Below the pieces are notes generated by a model. The model had not been told where the DNA came from. It was given only the letters and a program-made list of their open reading frames with translations, and did not search any database. Of a DNA stretch of 64,000 nt, positions 1 through 8,097 are shown piece by piece. Source of the DNA: Flavobacterium sp. ASV13 (GTDB lineage: Bacteria > Bacteroidota > Bacteroidia > Flavobacteriales > Flavobacteriaceae); assembly GCF_000745775.1 (NCBI RefSeq), contig NZ_JQJY01000002.1, positions 248,001-312,000 on the forward strand, read 5' to 3'. Every line of letters begins with the position of its first letter. Positions within the stretch are counted from its first letter, which is position 1. The position numbers and the translations under genes were made by a program.

Positions 1-347
1 AATACTACAACTGGGTTGGTTTTTATTTTGCCAATCACGAAAACAAAACACTTCATTTAGGACCTTATGTTGGTGCCGAAACAGATCATACTGTTATCCC
101 GTTTGGAAAAGGAATTTGCGGTCAGGTAGCAGAAAGCAATGCTAATTTTGTCGTTCCGGATGTTGCCGCACAAGACAATTATATTGCCTGCAGTTTTACT
201 GTAAAATCAGAAATTGTGGTGCCATTATTTGTTGATGGAGTAAACATTGGCCAAATCGACATTGACAGCCACGTTATTGATCCGTTTACTAAAGCAGACG
301 AAAGATTTTTAGAATTTGTAAATCAAGAAGTTGCTAAATTATTCTAG
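1..347 (+). CDS. GAF-domain protein, free methionine-(R)-sulfoxide reductase-like (3' part)
   Basis: The last 114 codons of a gene whose start lies left of the window; the reading frame begins at base 3 and stops at 345-347. The fragment opens with NWVGFYF, continues with LGPYVGAE, PFGKGICGQV and DNYIACSF, and ends in a DIDSH segment, the order seen in free methionine-(R)-sulfoxide reductases of the YebR/MsrC type. These cytoplasmic enzymes reduce free Met-R-SO using cysteines in a GAF fold. The two cysteines visible here are 24 residues apart, as between Cys94 and Cys118 of the E. coli enzyme as I recall it; the position matching Cys84 reads His. The disulfide relay may therefore use the other pair, or the protein may not be a reductase. 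No neighbour on the left is visible. Confidence 0.8.
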   Translation, partial: YYNWVGFYFANHENKTLHLGPYVGAETDHTVIPFGKGICGQVAESNANFVVPDVAAQDNYIACSFTVKSEIVVPLFVDGVNIGQIDIDSHVIDPFTKADERFLEFVNQEVAKLF

Positions 348-379
348 AAGAACTATTTTTAGGTAAAAAATAGAACTGA

Positions 380-1075
380 ATGAAAAGAAACATCTTCATT
401 TTTCTGCTTCTTATATTCTCAGTTAATCTCTTCGCGCAAATTAACATGGTCTCAAAAAAAATCTTTTTGGACTCGTTAAATAATGAATGTACGCCTGAAA
501 AACATACTTACACGAGAGTAATCACCAATTATTCCCAAAAAAGCGTTCGCTACGTTGTAACCGATTTTTACAAAAACGGAAGAAAGAAAATGACCGGCAC
601 AACTTTAGACAAAGATGTTCTAAAAAAGGACGGAGAATTTATTTGTTACTATAAAAACGGCGCAAAAGAATCTGTGGTAAATTATTCTCAGGATCATAAA
701 GAAGGCAAAGAGATTAACTGGTATGAAAACCAAAGTAAAAAATCCGAAAAACAGAATATCTGGAACCCAAAAACTAAAAGTGTTCAGACTTTAATACTTA
801 ATGCTTGGGATGAAGATAAAAATCAGACCGTCGTTGATGGTGAAGGAGATTTTGAAGAAACTGACAAATTCATAATTCAAAAAGGAACCCTGAAAAATGG
901 TTTAAAACAGGGTATTTGGAAAGGAAATGATAATGCTCAAAAAATTACTTTCATTGATAATTACGATAAAGGAATTTTAATCTCTGGAGAAAGCATAGAT
1001 CAAAACAATGTAAAAACTACATATTCTTCTTTAACAGAAAAATACGCTTTGAAAAAAAATCCAAAATTAAAATAG
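380..1075 (+). CDS. Secreted MORN-like repeat protein
   Basis: A 231-residue protein with an N-terminal signal peptide (hydrophobic residues 5-18, then FAQ). From about residue 60 it carries short repeats of the YYxNGxK type (YKNGRKKMTG, YYKNGAKES, WYENQSKKSE), which resemble the MORN/YwqK repeats common in Bacteroidetes exported proteins. It starts 32 bases after the preceding stop, so it may be co-transcribed. It aligns along its whole length with the next gene (shared DKDxLKxDGxFIxYYxNGxK and NxGxW motifs) but stops where that gene begins its TonB domain. It is probably periplasmic or surface exposed. The exact role is unknown; MORN-like repeats usually mediate protein or membrane contacts. 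The signal peptide and repeats are seen directly, the family call is by pattern. Confidence 0.75.
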   Translation: MKRNIFIFLLLIFSVNLFAQINMVSKKIFLDSLNNECTPEKHTYTRVITNYSQKSVRYVVTDFYKNGRKKMTGTTLDKDVLKKDGEFICYYKNGAKESVVNYSQDHKEGKEINWYENQSKKSEKQNIWNPKTKSVQTLILNAWDEDKNQTVVDGEGDFEETDKFIIQKGTLKNGLKQGIWKGNDNAQKITFIDNYDKGILISGESIDQNNVKTTYSSLTEKYALKKNPKLK

Positions 1076-1174
1076 CAATTAAAATCAAAAGCAAAGATTA
1101 CTTTAAGCTAACGCTGAATCCTTGTTTGCTTGTATTAAAAATACTACTTTAGCTTTTTCATTAACAAACCTAAC

Positions 1175-2125
1175 ATGAAAGCTATTTTACGCGTATTATT
1201 TTTTCTTTTCATTTCGACTAAACTAGTTTCGCAAAATGCCTTACCAGCAAATAAAATAATTTATCTGGATTCGACCTGGGCAGAAACTACAGCAGACAAT
1301 TATCATTATATAAGACTTATTGAAAAGTATTATTCTGATGAGAAATCTTATGTTTTTAAAGATTACTATAAATCTGAAAAACTGAAAGCCATCGGTCATA
1401 CATTAGATAAAGATATCTTAAAACGTGATGGACAATTTATCAGCTATTATGAAAATGGCAAAAAGAAATCAACTGTAACTTATGTAAATAACAAAAAGAC
1501 AGGAAGAGAATTCAATTGGTATGAAAACGGAGATATAAAATCGGAATTTGAATACTTTGAATTAAAAGATAAAACAACAGATTACAAAATCAATAATTTC
1601 TGGAATACTCAAAAAGAGCATACGGTTATAGATGGCAATGGAGATTATACATACAAAGACGAATATAGCGAAGAAAGCGGAAAACTAAAAAATGGTCAGC
1701 CTGACGGAATCTGGACAGGAAAACATTTCAAAAAGAAATTAAGTTTTTCTGAAAATTATGAAAATGGAAAATTAGTTTCAGGCATCACTAAAGACTCTTT
1801 AAACATTGAGCATCCCTACACCGAAATACGCCAACAGCCTGCTCCAAAAAAAGGCATAAACTCTTTTTATAGCTATGTTGGAAAATCAATGAATATTCCT
1901 GTTGAAGCCAGAAATACCGTTTATGGAAAAATCTTTTTAACCTTTATCGTTGATGAAGAAGGAAATCTGGTTGAACCAAAAATATTAAAAGGTCTAGGTT
2001 ACGGTTTAGACGAGAATGCAATAAAAATTATTAAAGAAGCTAAAAAATGGAATCCAGGTATATATCGAGGTATTCCTGTACGAGTTCTTTATTCATTACC
2101 AATAACAATTGCAAAAAAGAGCTAA
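1175..2125 (+). CDS. MORN-like repeat protein with C-terminal TonB domain
   Basis: A 316-residue exported protein (signal peptide ending VSQ at about residue 20). The N-terminal two thirds is a paralog of the preceding gene and holds the same YYENGKK-type repeats. From about residue 235 a TonB C-terminal domain follows: VEARNTVYGKIFLTFIVDEE, GYGLDENAI, a run of KEAKKWNPG and VRVLYSLPI. That domain normally contacts the TonB box of outer-membrane receptors. Unlike classical TonB there is no N-terminal anchor besides the signal peptide and no Pro-rich spacer, so it is more likely a free periplasmic TonB-domain protein than an ExbBD-energised one. Such fusions are frequent in flavobacteria. The gap of 99 bases to the previous gene shows no clear terminator, so co-transcription is possible. 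Confidence 0.8.
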   Translation: MKAILRVLFFLFISTKLVSQNALPANKIIYLDSTWAETTADNYHYIRLIEKYYSDEKSYVFKDYYKSEKLKAIGHTLDKDILKRDGQFISYYENGKKKSTVTYVNNKKTGREFNWYENGDIKSEFEYFELKDKTTDYKINNFWNTQKEHTVIDGNGDYTYKDEYSEESGKLKNGQPDGIWTGKHFKKKLSFSENYENGKLVSGITKDSLNIEHPYTEIRQQPAPKKGINSFYSYVGKSMNIPVEARNTVYGKIFLTFIVDEEGNLVEPKILKGLGYGLDENAIKIIKEAKKWNPGIYRGIPVRVLYSLPITIAKKS

Positions 2126-2153
2126 TAAAGTTTATTTTTCGAAAAAAAAGTTT

Positions 2154-2161
2154 TAATTTTG
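2154..2161 (+). promoter_or_regulatory. Likely -7 element of the rpsO promoter
   Basis: TAATTTTG fits the Bacteroidetes -7 consensus TAnnTTTG and lies 57 bases before the rpsO start. No good TTG -33 box is visible at the usual distance. The leader that follows contains a small hairpin (TTACAA 2170-2175, TTGTAA 2179-2184); S15 represses its own translation through leader structure in several bacteria, so this hairpin is a candidate, unproven. Confidence 0.5.
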
Positions 2162-2217
2162 CACCCGTCTTACAAAAGTTGTAAAGACATACATAAAAAT
2201 CATTAAATAATATTGGA

Positions 2218-2484
2218 ATGTATTTAACTAAAGAAAAGAAAGAAGAGATTTTCGCACAACACGGTGGTGCAACAAACACTGGAAGCGCAGAAGGTCAAAT
2301 TGCATTGTTCACTTACAGAATTTCTCACTTAACTGAACACTTGAAAAAAAATCGTCACGATTACAACACTGAGCGTTCTCTTGTACTATTAGTAGGTAAA
2401 AGAAGAGCTTTGTTAGATTACTTGAAAAAGAAAGAAATTAACAGATATCGTGAGATTATCAAAGTATTGAATATCAGAAAATAA
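2218..2484 (+). CDS. rpsO: 30S ribosomal protein S15
   Basis: An 88-residue protein of the standard S15 length. The central motif TGSAEGQIALFTYRISHLTEH and the downstream LVGKRRALLDYLKK are the conserved 16S rRNA-binding helices. It binds the central domain of 16S rRNA early in 30S assembly. The gene sits directly ahead of pnp, the same rpsO-pnp order as in many bacteria, but a strong terminator lies between them here. The ATG is the only reasonable start: upstream is the promoter and leader. Confidence 0.98.
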   Translation: MYLTKEKKEEIFAQHGGATNTGSAEGQIALFTYRISHLTEHLKKNRHDYNTERSLVLLVGKRRALLDYLKKKEINRYREIIKVLNIRK

Positions 2485-2493
2485 TCAATATAG

Positions 2494-2525
2494 AAAAGAG
2501 GTGCGAAAGTGCCTCTTTTTGTTTT
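2494..2525 (+). terminator. rpsO terminator
   Basis: AAAAGAGG pairs with CCTCTTTT around TGC-GAAA-GTG, which extends the stem by wobble pairs under a GAAA tetraloop; a T-run follows. It lies 10 bases after the rpsO stop. Confidence 0.85.
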
Positions 2526-2569
2526 TACATTACACGCATAATACAAGAAAAAAAGTTTGGTTTTTCATT

Positions 2570-2623
2570 GGGTTTTAGATAACAACAACTACACACAACA
2601 ACACTACAACACAACTAAAACCC
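2570..2623 (+). promoter_or_regulatory. pnp leader stem with G-free CA-rich loop
   Basis: GGGTTTTAG (2570-2578) is perfectly complementary to CTAAAACCC (2615-2623). The 36 bases between contain almost only A and C and no G. The structure ends 27 bases before the pnp start, so it would sit in the 5' leader. PNPase represses its own mRNA through a leader stem in E. coli; a comparable role here is inference. Confidence 0.5.
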
Positions 2624-2650
2624 ATTGTATAATCAATAAGGAAAAAATTT

Positions 2651-4786
2651 ATGATTCCACAATTATTTGTAGAAAAGATCGATTTAGGTGATGGCAGAAG
2701 CATCACAATCGAGACAGGACGTTTAGCTAAACAAGCTGATGGTTCTGTAGTAGTTAGAATGGGCGACACTATGATTCTTGCAACAGCAGTTTCAGCTCGC
2801 ACATCAAACCCAGGCGTTGATTTTTTACCGTTAACGGTAGATTACCGCGAAAAATTCGCAGCAGCAGGTCGTTTCCCGGGAGGTTTCTTTAAAAGAGAAG
2901 CACGTCCAAGCGACAGCGAAGTATTGACAATGAGATTAGTTGACCGTGTTTTGCGTCCGCTTTTCCCAGACGATTACCATGCTGAAACACAAGTTATGAT
3001 TCAATTAATGTCTCATGACGAAACTGTTATGCCAGATGCTTTAGCTGGTTTAGCTGCTTCTGCAGCATTAGCCGTTTCAGATATTCCATTTTACAACTTG
3101 ATTTCTGAAGTTCGTGTTGCACGTATCGACGGAAAATTAGTAATCAACCCAAGCAGAGAAGAATTAGAAAAATCAGACATCGATATGATGATTGGAGCTT
3201 CTATGGACTCAGTTGCGATGGTTGAAGGTGAGATGAAAGAAATTTCAGAAGCTGAAATGATCGAAGCTATTAAGTTTGCTCACGAAGCTATCAAAGTTCA
3301 AATTCAGGCTCAATACCGTTTACAAGAAGCTTTTGGTAAAAAAGAAATTCGTACTTACGAAGGTGAGAAAGAAAACGAAGAAATTTACAAAAAAGTAAAA
3401 GCTGCAGCATACGATAAAATCTATGCTATTGCAAAAGTTGGTTCAGCTAAACACGAAAGAGGCGCTGCATTTGCTGAAGTAAAAGAAGAAGTAAAAGCTT
3501 TATTTACTGAAGAAGAATTAGCTGCTGATGGTGATTTAGTTTCTAAATATTTCTACAAAACAAACAAAGAAGCTGTTCGTAATGTTGTATTAGAATTAGG
3601 TGTTCGTTTAGATGGTAGAAAAACTACAGACATCAGACCAATTTGGTGTGAAACTGATTATTTACCAAGAGTACACGGTTCATCTTTATTTACTCGTGGA
3701 GAAACTCAAGCTTTGGCAACTGTAACTTTAGGAACTTCCAGAGAAGCAAACCAAATCGATTCTCCGTCTGAACAAGGTGAAGAGAAATTCTACTTACACT
3801 ATAACTTCCCTCCTTTCTCAACTGGTGAAGCAAAACCATTAAGAGGAACTTCAAGAAGAGAAGTTGGTCACGGTAACTTAGCTCAAAGAGCATTAAAAAA
3901 TATGATTCCTGCTGATTGTCCTTACACAATTCGTATTGTTTCTGAGGTTTTAGAATCTAACGGTTCTTCTTCTATGGCAACAGTTTGTGCTGGAACAATG
4001 GCTTTGATGGATGCTGGAGTTCAAATGGTAAAACCAGTTTCTGGAATTGCTATGGGATTGATTACTGACGGAGAGAAATTTGCTGTATTGTCTGATATTT
4101 TAGGTGACGAAGATCACTTAGGAGATATGGACTTTAAAGTAACCGGAACTGCTGATGGTATCACTGCTTGTCAAATGGACATCAAAATTGATGGTTTACG
4201 TTATGACATTATGGAGCAAGCTTTAGCTCAAGCTCGTGATGGACGTTTGCATATTTTAGGAAAATTAACTGAGACAATCGCTGCTCCAAGAGCTGACGTA
4301 AAAGCTCATGCGCCAAAAATCATCACAAGAACTATTCCTGGAAACTTTATTGGAGCATTAATTGGACCTGGTGGAAAAGTAATTCAGGAATTACAAAAAG
4401 CTACTGGAACAACTATTGTAATCAACGAAGTTGATGAGCAAGGTGTTATCGAAATTTTAGGTACAGATCCTGCTGGAATTGAAGCGGTATTAGCAAAAAT
4501 TGCTTCTATTACTTTCAAACCACAAATGGGAGAAGCTTATGAAGTTAAGGTAATCAAAATGCTTGATTTTGGAGCTGTAGTTGAATACACTGCTGCACCA
4601 GGAAATGAAGTATTGCTTCACGTATCTGAACTAGCTTGGGAACGTACTGAAAACGTTGCTGATGTAGTTAAAATGGGAGATGTTTTCCAAGTGAAATACT
4701 TAGGAGTTGACCCAAAAACTAAAAAAGAAAAAGTGTCTAAAAAAGCACTTGTTCCAAGACCTCCACGTGAGGAGAAAAAAGAGTAA
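2651..4786 (+). CDS. pnp: Polyribonucleotide nucleotidyltransferase (PNPase)
   Basis: A 711-residue protein of normal PNPase length. It degrades RNA 3' to 5' by phosphorolysis and can run in reverse; it acts in the cytoplasm as a trimer. Order of domains: first RNase PH core (to about residue 220, with [21 protein letters not shown]), an all-alpha linker, second catalytic RNase PH core (about 320-540, with [17 protein letters not shown] and [16 protein letters not shown]), KH domain (about 555-615, [16 protein letters not shown]) and S1 domain (about 625-695). A purine-rich AAGGAAAAA lies just before the ATG. Codon use is GCT/GTA/AAA rich, as expected of a highly expressed gene of this genome. 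Confidence 0.98.
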   Translation: MIPQLFVEKIDLGDGRSITIETGRLAKQADGSVVVRMGDTMILATAVSARTSNPGVDFLPLTVDYREKFAAAGRFPGGFFKREARPSDSEVLTMRLVDRVLRPLFPDDYHAETQVMIQLMSHDETVMPDALAGLAASAALAVSDIPFYNLISEVRVARIDGKLVINPSREELEKSDIDMMIGASMDSVAMVEGEMKEISEAEMIEAIKFAHEAIKVQIQAQYRLQEAFGKKEIRTYEGEKENEEIYKKVKAAAYDKIYAIAKVGSAKHERGAAFAEVKEEVKALFTEEELAADGDLVSKYFYKTNKEAVRNVVLELGVRLDGRKTTDIRPIWCETDYLPRVHGSSLFTRGETQALATVTLGTSREANQIDSPSEQGEEKFYLHYNFPPFSTGEAKPLRGTSRREVGHGNLAQRALKNMIPADCPYTIRIVSEVLESNGSSSMATVCAGTMALMDAGVQMVKPVSGIAMGLITDGEKFAVLSDILGDEDHLGDMDFKVTGTADGITACQMDIKIDGLRYDIMEQALAQARDGRLHILGKLTETIAAPRADVKAHAPKIITRTIPGNFIGALIGPGGKVIQELQKATGTTIVINEVDEQGVIEILGTDPAGIEAVLAKIASITFKPQMGEAYEVKVIKMLDFGAVVEYTAAPGNEVLLHVSELAWERTENVADVVKMGDVFQVKYLGVDPKTKKEKVSKKALVPRPPREEKKE

Positions 4787-4799
4787 TCAGATCTTAGTT

Positions 4800-4855
4800 T
4801 ACTAAAGGTTTATTCATAAAAAACCCCAATTCATTTATTTGAATTGGGGTTTTTA
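4800..4855. terminator. Terminator between pnp and the desaturase gene (copy 1 of a repeated terminator)
   Basis: AAAACCCCAATTCA pairs with TGAATTGGGGTTTT across a short loop, with T-runs on both strands, so it can stop pnp (plus) and the desaturase gene (minus), whose stop codon is 5 bases away. 48 of 55 bases (4800-4854) match the segment at 7032-7086, and a third, more diverged copy is at 13771-13815. Confidence 0.9.
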
Positions 4856-4859
4856 AATT

Positions 4860-5936
4860 TTATTCTTTCGGATTTCCCATTTTATGTAAATGTTTAAAAT
4901 GAGAAAACATCATTTCAAATAATGTTTTATGATGATAAGGCTGTTTGTATTCTTTTGTAGTCTCTTCAATTATATTATTGATTTCACTATAATTCGTATG
5001 ACAGATATTCGGGAAAAGATGATGCGCAGCGTGACAATTAGACCCACCGCTTAAAAATCTTGCCCAGCTTTTATTAGCATCCCAATCGCAGCTGGTATAA
5101 AGCTGATGAACTGCCCAAGTATGTTCTAAAAACTCTCCTTCGGGCTGTGGATAATCTGCTCCATCAAAGAAATGCGTTCCTACAAGCATTATAATAAAAA
5201 CCATCGAAGTAAAAGCACTTGCCGTTAGAAAGGTTAAAACAATAAAAGACAATGAAAAGTGAGCATATAACAATGGAAAAACCAATACTAGAGAAAAATA
5301 AAATACTTTATACAATAAAAATCTAAAATACAATGCAGCTTTAGAAACCCCTCTTTTCATCCAATCATATTCGTTTGAAAACAAATAGATCCAGTCACTC
5401 ATAAAAACAGAATGCAACAAGGTAAACATGTAAACAAATGGTGCGTAATAAGCCTGATATTTATGCTTTGGTTTCCACGGATGCGTTGGACTCAATCTCA
5501 AAAATGGATTTTTGTCGATGTCAATATCGCTTCCTTCAACATTTGCATACAAATGATGTGAACGAATATGCCTTAATCCCCAAAGCAATGGGTCTATTCC
5601 AACGGTTAAAAAACTAAAAAAATGCAGTACCGAATTTGCCTTTTTATTTTTGAATGCCGTATTATGAGAAGCATCGTGACCAAAACTAAATCCGATAAGC
5701 AATCCGGATAACTGAAAAATCACATAAAATATCCAAAAATATATTTTACTCACAGAATCCAAAAAAAGCAATGAATAGGAAGAATAGCAAATCAAAGTCC
5801 AAAACAATCCTTTAAACCAAAATCTGGCATCTCCGTGAGAAATACTTTTACCCTTTAGTTTTTCATGTACTTTCTCTTTTAAGGCCATAAAAAATACTTT
5901 CTCTTCTTCTAACTTATTAAAATATTTAGCTTTCAT
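4860..5936 (-). CDS. Membrane fatty acid desaturase
   Basis: A 358-residue integral membrane enzyme of the acyl-lipid/acyl-CoA desaturase family. The three histidine boxes that bind the di-iron centre are present in order: HDASH (about residue 105), HIRSHH (about 140) and HAAHH near the C-terminus (about 315). Hydrophobic pairs lie before box 1 and between boxes 2 and 3. There is no fused cytochrome b5 domain, so an external electron donor is needed. It should introduce a cis double bond into membrane acyl chains and so adjust membrane fluidity. It is divergent from a regulator gene with 107 bases between, and the two promoters nearly touch, which suggests the regulator controls it. Regiospecificity cannot be read from the sequence. 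Confidence 0.9.
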   Translation of the reverse strand: MKAKYFNKLEEEKVFFMALKEKVHEKLKGKSISHGDARFWFKGLFWTLICYSSYSLLFLDSVSKIYFWIFYVIFQLSGLLIGFSFGHDASHNTAFKNKKANSVLHFFSFLTVGIDPLLWGLRHIRSHHLYANVEGSDIDIDKNPFLRLSPTHPWKPKHKYQAYYAPFVYMFTLLHSVFMSDWIYLFSNEYDWMKRGVSKAALYFRFLLYKVFYFSLVLVFPLLYAHFSLSFIVLTFLTASAFTSMVFIIMLVGTHFFDGADYPQPEGEFLEHTWAVHQLYTSCDWDANKSWARFLSGGSNCHAAHHLFPNICHTNYSEINNIIEETTKEYKQPYHHKTLFEMMFSHFKHLHKMGNPKE

Positions 5937-5962
5937 GAAACTGTCTTTTTAAAATTACAGGG

Positions 5963-5990
5963 CAAACCTATTGCATTTATCACATATCAA
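5963..5990 (-). promoter_or_regulatory. Promoter of the desaturase gene
   Basis: On the minus strand TTG (5990-5988), a 17-base spacer and TAGGTTTG (5970-5963) match the Bacteroidetes promoter. Its -33 box abuts the -33 box of the opposite promoter. Confidence 0.6.
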
Positions 5991-6025
5991 TTTGCGTAAA
6001 CCAATAAAACATTTTTATATATTTG
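5991..6025 (+). promoter_or_regulatory. Promoter of the BetR-like regulator gene
   Basis: TTTG (5991-5994), a 23-base spacer and TATATTTG (6018-6025) fit the Bacteroidetes consensus; the ATG follows 18 bases later. It is back to back with the desaturase promoter, so one bound protein could affect both. Confidence 0.6.
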
Positions 6026-6043
6026 TGATTATCGCAAAAAAAA

Positions 6044-7006
6044 ATGAAATCACAAGAATTATTTTTAAAAGCAATTAGACAGAAAATCTCGCAATCAGTT
6101 TCTTTAATAGATGAGATTGCAGGAGTTTTAGAGATCAGCTATGATGCCTCACACCGAAGAATTTCAGGAAAGAGTAAATTTTCTATTGACGAAACCATCA
6201 AACTGGCTAGCCATTACAATATTTCATTGGATAATTTATTTTCAAATAAGGAAAAAGTAATTGTGGAAAAAACAATTGAAATAGAAAACTTAAAAGATAT
6301 GCTTCAGTATTTCAAATCATCGGCTGAAAATATAGAAGCGCTTACAAAAAATAAGAAAACAAAACTTTTTTATTCTGCAAAGGACATTCCCCTTTTCTAT
6401 TTTATGGATGGCACTATTTTATCAAAGTTTAAAGCTTTTGTATGGCTCAATCTCTTGAATTCAAGTCAAAAGAAAGTTTCATTTGAAAATTTTGTCATTG
6501 ATGAATCTTTTACAGAATACATGCAAAAGCTGAAAAAAATCCATGAAAACACTGTTGTAAACGAAGTATGGAATGACACCACCATAAACAGTAGTTTACA
6601 GCAGATCCTCTATTTTTATGAAGCCGGCCTTTTGAGTTTAAAAAGCGCCTATGCACTCTGTATCGACCTAAAAAGGATTATTGATTTGATAAAAGTAAAA
6701 TGCAATGAACCAAACAAAAAATTCTCTATTTATTACAATGAGCTTATACTACTAAACAACAATATGCTTATAGAAACTGAAGAAAGACTAACCATGTTTG
6801 TTCCTTATACACTTTTAGGATATTTCATTACAGACAACGAAGACAGTTGTAAAAATGTTCATGAGTTCTTTAAACAGCAAATTTTAAATTCAATCCCTTT
6901 AGGTCAATCTGGCATTAAAGAACAAAATCTTTTTTTTAACAGAGCTATCCGAAAAATAGACTACTACATGGAAAGAATAAATTCTCAAGTTGATTTATTA
7001 TTTTAA
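6044..7006 (+). CDS. BetR-like helix-turn-helix transcriptional regulator
   Basis: A 320-residue protein. Residues about 5-70 look like a BetR/XRE-type DNA-binding domain: a repeated helix pattern with ISYDASHRRISGKSKFSI and then ASHYNISLDNLF. The remaining 250 residues are mostly helical, without transmembrane segments or a recognisable ligand domain, and probably serve sensing or oligomerisation. The same architecture is common in Flavobacterium next to metabolic genes. It diverges from the desaturase gene, which makes regulation of membrane lipid desaturation the most economical role; this is inferred from position. The ATG chosen follows the readable promoter by 18 bases. A strong terminator closes the gene. 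Confidence 0.7.
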   Translation: MKSQELFLKAIRQKISQSVSLIDEIAGVLEISYDASHRRISGKSKFSIDETIKLASHYNISLDNLFSNKEKVIVEKTIEIENLKDMLQYFKSSAENIEALTKNKKTKLFYSAKDIPLFYFMDGTILSKFKAFVWLNLLNSSQKKVSFENFVIDESFTEYMQKLKKIHENTVVNEVWNDTTINSSLQQILYFYEAGLLSLKSAYALCIDLKRIIDLIKVKCNEPNKKFSIYYNELILLNNNMLIETEERLTMFVPYTLLGYFITDNEDSCKNVHEFFKQQILNSIPLGQSGIKEQNLFFNRAIRKIDYYMERINSQVDLLF

Positions 7007-7031
7007 ATACAAAAACATTTCCATATTAACT

Positions 7032-7086
7032 TATTAAAAGTTTATTTATAAGAAACCCCGATTCATTCAATTGAATTGGGGTTTTT
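7032..7086 (+). terminator. Terminator after the regulator gene (copy 2 of the repeated terminator)
   Basis: GAAACCCC-ATTCA pairs with TGAATTGGGGTTTC and is followed by a T-run. 48 of 55 positions match the terminator at 4800-4854, including non-stem bases upstream, so the two are related copies rather than chance look-alikes. Confidence 0.85.
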
Positions 7087-7173
7087 CGGTTTTTACATCT
7101 ACTTTCCAACCTAAAATAAAACGGTCAAAATACTAATCTACAACGTTTTCAGAAAACATATTATAGATTAAAT

Positions 7174-7210
7174 AATGTTGTTGGTTTAAAAATCAATGTT
7201 GTTGGTTTAA
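7174..7210 (+). promoter_or_regulatory. 16-bp direct repeat pair with 21-bp period (candidate operator)
   Basis: AATGTTGTTGGTTTAA occurs twice without a mismatch, at 7174-7189 and 7195-7210, so equal points are 21 bases (two helical turns) apart. It lies upstream of the first cassette. LytTR-type response regulators characteristically bind direct repeats with a 21-22-bp period, and a LytTR regulator is encoded at 16276-17022. The operator call is inference. The rest of 7087-7364 shows no other clear signal. Confidence 0.5.
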
Positions 7211-7364
7211 TTTATTTTTTAAAGGATTGTCATTAACATAGTTTTATATAGAAAACAACTACAAAACTAAAATATTGATGAAAAAAGGTATTGCAAGGTC
7301 AAGAATTAAAACAATATTATTTATTGTCTCTTTTAAATTCAAACTCTATTGTAAAAACCTACCA

Positions 7365-8078
7365 TTGAAAACCACAAATTGCTCATCAGTAATTTTCATC
7401 TTACTATTACTTTCAATCAACAGTTTTTCTCAAACTAATAAAAAAAAAGAAGTCTCCAATTATTTTGACAAAATAATTGGAGAAGAAATTTTAAACATCA
7501 ATAACGGCAAAATTCATATTGATCCTTATAATTTAAAAAACAGCCACAATTATTATTCAAATAAAAACTTTATCAAAGGATCTGTTTTTTATGACAGTCA
7601 ACTATACGAAAACGTTCTGATAAAGTATGATATCTACAAAGACCAACTTGTTAAATCATTTGAAAACAACAACTCATTTGGTATAACCCTCACAAATGAA
7701 AAAACAGATTATTTTTTAATCGAAGACAAACGATTTGTCAATATTGACAATAAATATAAATTCCCAAAAGTCATCACTGGTTTTTTTGAAGAAAAATATT
7801 TAGGCAAAAAAATCTCCTTATATATAAAGCACTTTAAAACGGCTAAAGAAACTATTATTGAGTCTAGTTTGTATAATGAGTTCAAAGAGTACAGCGATTA
7901 TCAACTTCTTTATAATTCAACATTTACAGCTGTAAATACTCAAAAAGAAATCCTCACAGCATTTCCTCAACTAAAAAAAGAAATAAGAGATTATTATAAA
8001 AAAAATAAAATTCCGGAGGACACAAATCCATATCAGTTCAAAGCAGATTTGATACAATTTATTGATAACAATTTATAA
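7365..8078 (+). CDS. Cassette 1 gene A: small secreted protein
   Basis: Exported protein of about 237 residues, paralog of the genes at 17640 and 24363. Shared features are an N-terminal signal peptide ending SxSQ, the pattern FxKGSxxYxxQxYxNVxxKYDIYxDQLV in the middle, a basic xxYIKxxK stretch, and xxxxFPxxKxxIxDYY near the end. No enzyme motif is recognised. Start: the frame is open back to ATG 7278, which would add 29 residues before the signal peptide. I prefer TTG at 7365 because the bases ahead of it (AAACCTACCATTGAAAA) match the TTG-start leader of copies 2 and 3 and give the same length. It begins a four-gene unit and lies 19 bases before gene B. Role unknown; likely a periplasmic partner of the receptor. 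Confidence 0.65.
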   Translation: MKTTNCSSVIFILLLLSINSFSQTNKKKEVSNYFDKIIGEEILNINNGKIHIDPYNLKNSHNYYSNKNFIKGSVFYDSQLYENVLIKYDIYKDQLVKSFENNNSFGITLTNEKTDYFLIEDKRFVNIDNKYKFPKVITGFFEEKYLGKKISLYIKHFKTAKETIIESSLYNEFKEYSDYQLLYNSTFTAVNTQKEILTAFPQLKKEIRDYYKKNKIPEDTNPYQFKADLIQFIDNNL

Positions 8079-8097
8079 GCTCTACTCCTAAATATAA

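Noticed and set aside
4800-7086. Bracketed desaturase block considered as a transposon
   Set aside because: No transposase and no terminal inverted repeats or target duplication; only directly repeated terminators are seen.
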